The notes under the pieces were generated by a model, which was given only the letters and a program-made list of their open reading frames with translations, was not told the DNA's origin and did not search any database. Position numbers and translations under genes: made by a program. From assembly GCA_017620875.1 (NCBI GenBank), contig JAGAUH010000273.1, positions 1-5,771 on the forward strand: a DNA stretch of 5,771 nucleotides. The letters run 5' to 3'. Shown one piece after another: positions 1-3,985 of the stretch; position 1 is the first letter of the stretch; each line of letters starts with the position of its first letter. This DNA is from Clostridia bacterium. GTDB taxonomy: Bacteria; Bacillota; Clostridia; Christensenellales; Borkfalkiaceae.

Positions 1-1738
1 AAAAGAAATATTTACTTTGCAAAGGGATATAGAAACAAAAACTAAAACCTTGGCTATTAGCAAAGAAACGTTAGACAAAACTACTAGCCAAATTAAGCAA
101 GTAAAAGACAAACTAAAAACACTTTCTACTTGTAAAGAAGAAAAACAAAAACAAGAAACAGAAAAACTAAATCTACTAAAAAAACACGAAGAAATAAAAG
201 CATTAAAAAACAATTTTGAAGATATTATATCAAAAGAAAAAGAATTAAAATTAGCACAACAAGAGGTTTTATCCCTAAAACAAATAAGCGAAAATAGTAA
301 CAAAGAATATATTGCGTTAAACGGATTATTTTTAAGCGAGCAAGCAGGCATTTTGGCAGACAAACTATCTTTAGGCGAACCTTGCCCCGTTTGCGGATCT
401 ACCACTCCTCCCAATAAAGCGACAAAAGCAATGATAGTTCCTACAAGATTAGAACTAGAAAATGCTAAAATTAAAGCAGATACCGACACGTCTAACCTAA
501 CCAAAGCAAGCGAAAAGACAAGACAAATTTTAGGCGAATTAAACGCAAAAAAAGAACAAGCACAAACTAAAAGCCAACAACTTTTTGCAAACGATATAAA
601 CGTAGATTTACAATTTTGCTCTTTACAGTTACAAGAAATTGTAAATAAAGGGAAATTAGTAGCAGAAAGCATAAAAATTCTATCTCAACAAGTAACGGAA
701 AGAGATTTGCTAGAAAAGGATTTACCTATTTTAGAGCAACAAGAAAAAGACCTTACTAGCCTACGCTTGCAAGAAACCGAAAAACTTTCTTCTTTAAAGG
801 CTACTTTAGAGCAAAAGCAAGAACAGTCAACTAACTTAAAACAAAAACTCAAATTTAAAAGTTTGTTAGACGCTAAAGAGCAAATTGCCCTTTTAGAAAA
901 AGACGCTAAAATAATTAGGGATACCTTAAAGAAATTAGAAGAAGAAGTTATTTCTTGCGACAAGCAAAAAACTGAACTGTCTACAAAAGTTAGTTCTTTA
1001 CAAGAGCAAACTAAAGATTTTTCTTTAGACAATTTAGAAAGCGTAAAAGCAAAGTTATCCCAACTAAAACTAGATAAAGAAGAATTACTTGCCGTACAGC
1101 AAAATCTTACTACCAACCTAACCACTAATGGCAATATAAAAGACAACCTTGTTTTAAGCCTAAAAGATATTGCCGAAATAGACAAAAAACACCGCTTGAT
1201 AACTAGCCTATCTAAAACGGCAAACGGCAATTTAGAAGGTAAGGCAAAACTTTCGTTAGAGACCTATATTTTAACAACCTACTTTGATAAAATTATCGCA
1301 AGGGCAATCCTAAGGTTTATGATTATGTCTAGCGGACAATACGAACTTAAGCGAAAAGAAAGCGCCGATAGGCTAAACTCTCACTATGCGTTAGATTTAG
1401 ATATTATCGACCACTATAACGGCACCCAAAGAAACGTTAAATCCCTTTCTGGTGGAGAAAGTTTTATGGCTAGTTTATCCCTTGCTTTAGGCCTATCCGA
1501 CGAAGTGCAATCTAGCGCGGGCGGAATAAAATTAGACACTATGTTTATAGACGAAGGATTTGGCACCTTAGACGAAGGCGTTTTACCGCTTGCCCTATCT
1601 GCCCTAAACAAACTTGCCGACGACAACAAACTTATAGGTATAATTTCTCACGTTAGCGAACTAAAAGAAAAAATAGACAAAAAGATAATTGTATCTAAAG
1701 AAAAAACCGGTGGAAGTACTGCTAAAATATCCGACTAG
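1..1738 (+). CDS. sbcC: SbcC, ATPase/zinc-hook subunit of the SbcCD nuclease (5'-truncated by window edge)
   Basis: This is the C-terminal part (about 578 residues) of SbcC, the Rad50-like SMC-family ATPase that works with the SbcD nuclease on DNA hairpins and blocked double-strand ends in the cytoplasm. The frame is open to base 2. The TTG at 17 is not a credible start, because the codons before it continue the coiled coil. Counting that TTG as residue 1: Lys/Glu-rich coiled coil to about 110; zinc hook CPVCG with Cys123 and Cys126; long return coiled coil to about 400; ABC signature SLSGGE at 476-481; Walker B ending IDE at 511-513; D-loop GTLDE at 516-520; H-loop His545. Walker A lies in the missing N-terminal part (full-length SbcC is roughly 1000 residues). 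The visible motifs are intact, so the gene looks functional. sbcD is expected upstream but is outside the window. A terminator follows 27 bases after the stop. Confidence 0.96.
   Translation, partial: KEIFTLQRDIETKTKTLAISKETLDKTTSQIKQVKDKLKTLSTCKEEKQKQETEKLNLLKKHEEIKALKNNFEDIISKEKELKLAQQEVLSLKQISENSNKEYIALNGLFLSEQAGILADKLSLGEPCPVCGSTTPPNKATKAMIVPTRLELENAKIKADTDTSNLTKASEKTRQILGELNAKKEQAQTKSQQLFANDINVDLQFCSLQLQEIVNKGKLVAESIKILSQQVTERDLLEKDLPILEQQEKDLTSLRLQETEKLSSLKATLEQKQEQSTNLKQKLKFKSLLDAKEQIALLEKDAKIIRDTLKKLEEEVISCDKQKTELSTKVSSLQEQTKDFSLDNLESVKAKLSQLKLDKEELLAVQQNLTTNLTTNGNIKDNLVLSLKDIAEIDKKHRLITSLSKTANGNLEGKAKLSLETYILTTYFDKIIARAILRFMIMSSGQYELKRKESADRLNSHYALDLDIIDHYNGTQRNVKSLSGGESFMASLSLALGLSDEVQSSAGGIKLDTMFIDEGFGTLDEGVLPLALSALNKLADDNKLIGIISHVSELKEKIDKKIIVSKEKTGGSTAKISD
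383..397 (+). other. Zinc-hook CXXC motif of SbcC
   Basis: Codons 383-397 encode CPVCG. In Rad50/SbcC proteins two such hooks, one from each monomer, bind a single zinc ion and join the coiled-coil tips of the dimer. The flanking sequence is low in charge and turn-rich (GEP before, STTPP after), as expected at a coiled-coil apex. Confidence 0.93.
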
Positions 1739-1765
1739 TTTTTATAGTTTTAAATAAAAAACAAC

Positions 1766-1794
1766 AAAAAACCGACCTATAGGTCGGTTTTTTT
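1766..1794. terminator. Intrinsic terminator, probably bidirectional
   Basis: A perfect inverted repeat has a GC-rich core CCGACC (1772-1777) and GGTCGG (1782-1787) around the tetraloop TATA. A/T pairs extend it on both sides. The plus strand has a run of seven T (1788-1794) after the stem, and the minus strand reads six T (complement of 1766-1771). It starts 27 bases after the sbcC stop and lies 80 bases beyond the stop of the convergent TraX gene, so it can end transcripts from both sides. Confidence 0.93.
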
Positions 1795-1874
1795 AACTTT
1801 AATAAAAATTTTTTACTTAAAACTCTTAATTCTAATTAAAATATTTTCACGCAAAAACTTATTAGGTAGACCTT

Positions 1875-2633
1875 TTAGATTACCCCTCCCCCAACAAGCA
1901 TATACACTCCGTAAATTACTACAAAATGTAATGTGTAGAAAACGTAAAAAAGATGCTTTAAATTTAGTTTTCCCCTTTGTCCGTTATAGCAACAAAGTAT
2001 TGGTATTACTAGCAAAGACCACCACTCGTATAGCCCAAAAGTCGGCACGGATAAAGGAAGTAATAATATGCTTATTATAGTAAAAATAATCCTTTTATAT
2101 TGCGTATCAAAATTAGCCTTTACACTATCGGAAAATTTTGTTCCACTTAAATCTGGAATTGAAATTAGCACGGGCGCTAAGATGCCAAAAATTTCGTATT
2201 CCATATCGAAAAACACACTCGCTAAAATGCTAATTGCTAAAACTAGCAAAAATAAAAAGGTATATAATACTACCTTTTTATTGCTAACGAATATATTTTT
2301 TTTAATGCCTTGCAAACAATATATTAACAATATCGAAAACGAAAAGGTTATAAAAATATTTAGCGAATCTAAACTTTTAAAGTTAAACACAACCCCGCAA
2401 TATACAACCTGAAAAATAATACCAAAAATAAATATCATTAAAAATCTTTTTAGTTTATTTTTCGTATATTTACAACCCTCTGCTATAAAGTAGGCAAAAA
2501 GTATTAGTCCACCCCTACAAACGTGCCTAATTATTACTATATGCGGAAAAAAATAAAGGCAAACGTGGTCTAATAGCATAAGTAGTACTGCTATTATTTT
2601 TATAGCGTTTGCCGACAAAAATTTTAGTTTCAT
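1875..2633 (-). CDS. TraX family polytopic membrane protein
   Basis: A 252-residue integral membrane protein of the TraX family. F-plasmid TraX, the namesake, N-acetylates pilin. Chromosomal Firmicutes members have no settled role, and some acyl transfer at the membrane is an inference. Family features visible: N-terminal LSANAIKIIA followed by LLDH (His23); Arg36 and Arg40 in the next segment; AEGCKYTKNK at 51-60; C-terminal YNGQRG at 216-221; and LFYVFYTLH ending in His236. Several hydrophobic helices span the chain (about 10-30, 42-52, 63-83, 92-108, 120-142, 180-198, 203-216, 228-247), and the length is usual for the family. The ATG overlaps the TGA of the upstream gene as ATGA, which suggests translational coupling and explains the lack of a strong Shine-Dalgarno sequence of its own. 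No conjugation genes are nearby, so a pilin substrate is unlikely. Confidence 0.88.
   Translation of the reverse strand: MKLKFLSANAIKIIAVLLMLLDHVCLYFFPHIVIIRHVCRGGLILFAYFIAEGCKYTKNKLKRFLMIFIFGIIFQVVYCGVVFNFKSLDSLNIFITFSFSILLIYCLQGIKKNIFVSNKKVVLYTFLFLLVLAISILASVFFDMEYEIFGILAPVLISIPDLSGTKFSDSVKANFDTQYKRIIFTIISILLLPLSVPTFGLYEWWSLLVIPILCCYNGQRGKLNLKHLFYVFYTLHFVVIYGVYMLVGGGVI
2630..2633 (-). promoter_or_regulatory. ATGA stop/start overlap (translational coupling)
   Basis: Read on the minus strand, ATGA contains the ATG of the TraX gene (2633-2631) and the TGA of the preceding gene (2632-2630). Such overlaps usually allow terminating ribosomes to restart, which ties the output of the two proteins together. 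The bases before the ATG (GATAGGGT) hold only a weak, very close purine stretch. Confidence 0.8.
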
Positions 2634-3274
2634 ACCCTATCTTGCAATTGTGTTAAAGTGTAAATGGTAATAACGTATTGCTCGTAATCCGAAACGTATC
2701 CGTCGCTACTATCTAACGCGTTACCCATAAAAGAATCTTCCCCTATTTTTTCCGTAACCACCATAGAAGAATATAAGTTGTCTAAAGTTGCCTTATCCCC
2801 TTTAGAACTTGCCAAAAACATAACGGAATCTATAATAGTAGAATACTTTTTAAAATCAACGATTTTTTCGCCATCTTTATGGAAAGCGTGCTCAAGTACA
2901 AATTCTACCAAATTTTCGTTACCCGTATAGTATTTAGATTTTGCAACGTAAATTACTATATCAATATAGTTTTTATTAGTATAATTATTTACAAAACTTT
3001 CTCTTTTTAAAAGTTCGTTACCATATTTTATTGTTTTGCCATATTTATTAGCGTAAAACGTGCTAGAAACTAAATTATATAACCTATCGTCGCTTTTGTT
3101 GCGTTTATAATCTATTTCAAAATATGCGCTAGCAGACTTATCCGCACCGAGTTTTTGCGAAAATTTACCCATAGTATAAGGCGAAATTATAGTAACCGCG
3201 CCCCAAGTAAAAGCAATAACGCAAATAATAGCAATAAGCGTAATTATAGTTGTCTGAATTATTTTTTTAGTCAT
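2630..3274 (-). CDS. Membrane-anchored protein of unknown function, possibly TPR-like helical
   Basis: I do not recognise a named family. The 214-residue product has a short basic N-terminus (MTKK), one strongly hydrophobic segment at about residues 8-31, and then a soluble region rich in Tyr, Lys, Asp and Ser. The segment is probably an uncleaved anchor, since no clear cleavage or lipobox site is seen. The soluble part reads as successive amphipathic helices, for example SASAYFEIDYKRNKSDDRLY (48-67) and KYGKTIKYGNELLKRESF (78-95), a pattern reminiscent of tetratricopeptide-type repeats. This is an inference without a confirmed consensus. The ATG is preceded by AAAAAAGG with five bases of spacing, which supports this start. 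The gene is first in a two-gene unit and overlaps the TraX gene by four bases, so the two products are probably made together and may act together at the membrane. Confidence 0.8.
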   Translation of the reverse strand: MTKKIIQTTIITLIAIICVIAFTWGAVTIISPYTMGKFSQKLGADKSASAYFEIDYKRNKSDDRLYNLVSSTFYANKYGKTIKYGNELLKRESFVNNYTNKNYIDIVIYVAKSKYYTGNENLVEFVLEHAFHKDGEKIVDFKKYSTIIDSVMFLASSKGDKATLDNLYSSMVVTEKIGEDSFMGNALDSSDGYVSDYEQYVITIYTLTQLQDRV

Positions 3275-3279
3275 AAATG

Positions 3280-3287
3280 CCTTTTTT
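3280..3287 (-). promoter_or_regulatory. Ribosome binding site for the membrane-anchored protein gene
   Basis: On the minus strand AAAAAAGG lies five bases before the ATG at 3274-3272. It is a modest Shine-Dalgarno match with acceptable spacing and no competing start nearby. Confidence 0.6.
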
Positions 3288-3295
3288 GGTATGAT
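3287..3295 (+). promoter_or_regulatory. Candidate extended -10 promoter for the lipoprotein gene
   Basis: TGGTATGAT is an extended -10 element (TGn followed by TATGAT, one mismatch to TATAAT). The matching -35 position around 3266-3272 holds only a weak TTAGTC-like hexamer, which an extended -10 can compensate. Transcription would begin near 3302 and give a leader of about 33 bases before the ATG at 3335. The element overlaps the ribosome binding site and leader of the divergent minus-strand gene. A weaker minus-strand -10 candidate, TATAAA, lies at 3330-3335 and overlaps the lipoprotein start. Neither promoter is certain. Confidence 0.4.
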
Positions 3296-3323
3296 ATTTT
3301 CCCTTAAAACATATATTTGTTTT

Positions 3324-3329
3324 GGGGAA
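3324..3329 (+). promoter_or_regulatory. Ribosome binding site that fixes the lipoprotein start
   Basis: GGGGAA lies five bases before the ATG at 3335. It selects this ATG over the in-frame TTG at 3317, which sits upstream of the purine run and has no Shine-Dalgarno sequence of its own. Confidence 0.75.
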
Positions 3330-3334
3330 TTTAT

Positions 3335-3985
3335 ATGAAAAGAAAATTTTTATTTATTTTATTAATTATAGTTTGTTTGCCAATGCTTTTTAGTTGTGGA
3401 TATACCCAACAAGAAAAAAACAACATATCTCAAATAAGATACAACGTTTTTTACGGCGAACAAAACGGCGTTTGCATAAAAGCCTTTTCCGAAGAAAGAG
3501 AATATCCGTTTATTAACGACGGGGTTGCTTGTAACCGAGAAAACTTTGTTATAGTTAAGGTTTTAAACGAATTTAACCCCACTAAAATAACTTTGAGTTT
3601 TAACGGGCAAACCTACGCTAGCCAAGGCGAATACAACGCAAACACTAATAGCGTAGATTATTCTTTTAAAGTAAAACGCTTACCCGATAAAGAAATTGTA
3701 GTAGAAACCGAAACCAATTCTACAAAAACTCAAATAACTTGTAAATCTATGTTAAAATCCGACACGATAACCCCTTTAACCGCATTAGAAAAAGTAAATA
3801 AAGAGCAAAGCGACTTTGTATCTTGTTTATACGAAAACGGCGAGTTTAAAGCCGAAATTTATATTAGACTAATCGTAGAAAACGGCTATAATTTTTATTA
3901 CGTTGGCTACGCGCAAGGCTCTAACAAAATTACCGCTTTTTTAATAGACGGCGTTAGTGGCGAAATACTTGCAGGCAAATCTTAA
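3335..3985 (+). CDS. Lipoprotein of unknown function with PepSY-like C-terminus
   Basis: A 216-residue predicted lipoprotein. The start at 3335 places MKRK directly before a hydrophobic stretch (residues 5-19) that ends in the lipobox LFSC. Cys21 is therefore the likely lipidated residue, anchoring the protein to the outer face of the membrane. Residues 22-145 form a beta-rich region without a recognised family (strand-like segments such as NFVIVKVL and KITLSFNGQTY). The last 70 residues resemble a PepSY-type domain: a helix beginning ALEKVNKEQSDF, strands around AEIYIRLIVENGYNFYYVGY, and the ending ITAFLIDGVSGEILAG, close to the usual 'vDa.tGeIl' finish of PepSY domains. That assignment comes from pattern recognition, not a search. 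The gene diverges from the membrane-protein pair, and its stop is interleaved with the stop of the convergent LRR gene. No terminator follows, so its transcript probably runs antisense into that gene. Confidence 0.85.
   Translation: MKRKFLFILLIIVCLPMLFSCGYTQQEKNNISQIRYNVFYGEQNGVCIKAFSEEREYPFINDGVACNRENFVIVKVLNEFNPTKITLSFNGQTYASQGEYNANTNSVDYSFKVKRLPDKEIVVETETNSTKTQITCKSMLKSDTITPLTALEKVNKEQSDFVSCLYENGEFKAEIYIRLIVENGYNFYYVGYAQGSNKITAFLIDGVSGEILAGKS
3982..3985. other. TTAA shared by two convergent stop codons
   Basis: The palindrome TTAA supplies TAA for the plus-strand lipoprotein (3983-3985) and TAA for the minus-strand LRR gene (3984-3982), so the two genes overlap tail to tail by four bases with no terminator between them. 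Confidence 0.9.

Noticed and set aside
17..19. TTG as the start of the SbcC reading frame
   Set aside because: The frame is open to the left edge and the coiled-coil sequence continues before it. SbcC also needs an upstream Walker A region, so the gene is cut by the window.
685..1230. Minus-strand open frame of 181 codons inside sbcC
   Set aside because: Ser/Phe/Leu/Cys-rich translation typical of the reverse of a Lys/Glu-rich coiled coil. No ribosome binding site and complete overlap with a well-supported gene.
1414..1629. Minus-strand open frame of 71 codons inside sbcC
   Set aside because: It lies opposite the conserved ABC signature and Walker B region and has no independent support.
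1826..1839. AT-only inverted repeat TTAATTCTAATTAA in the intergenic region
   Set aside because: Expected by chance in such AT-rich sequence. It has no GC core and no nearby promoter or gene start.
2068..2412. Plus-strand open frame of 114 codons inside the TraX gene
   Set aside because: It is a shadow of the TraX frame, whose family motifs on the minus strand are clear.
1875..2633. TraX gene as evidence of a conjugative or mobile element
   Set aside because: No relaxase, coupling protein, pilin, integrase or transposase is in the window. TraX-family proteins also occur on Firmicutes chromosomes outside conjugation loci.
3317..3334. TTG at 3317 as the lipoprotein start
   Set aside because: It would add six residues before the basic signal-peptide start and has no ribosome binding site. 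GGGGAA is correctly placed for the ATG at 3335.
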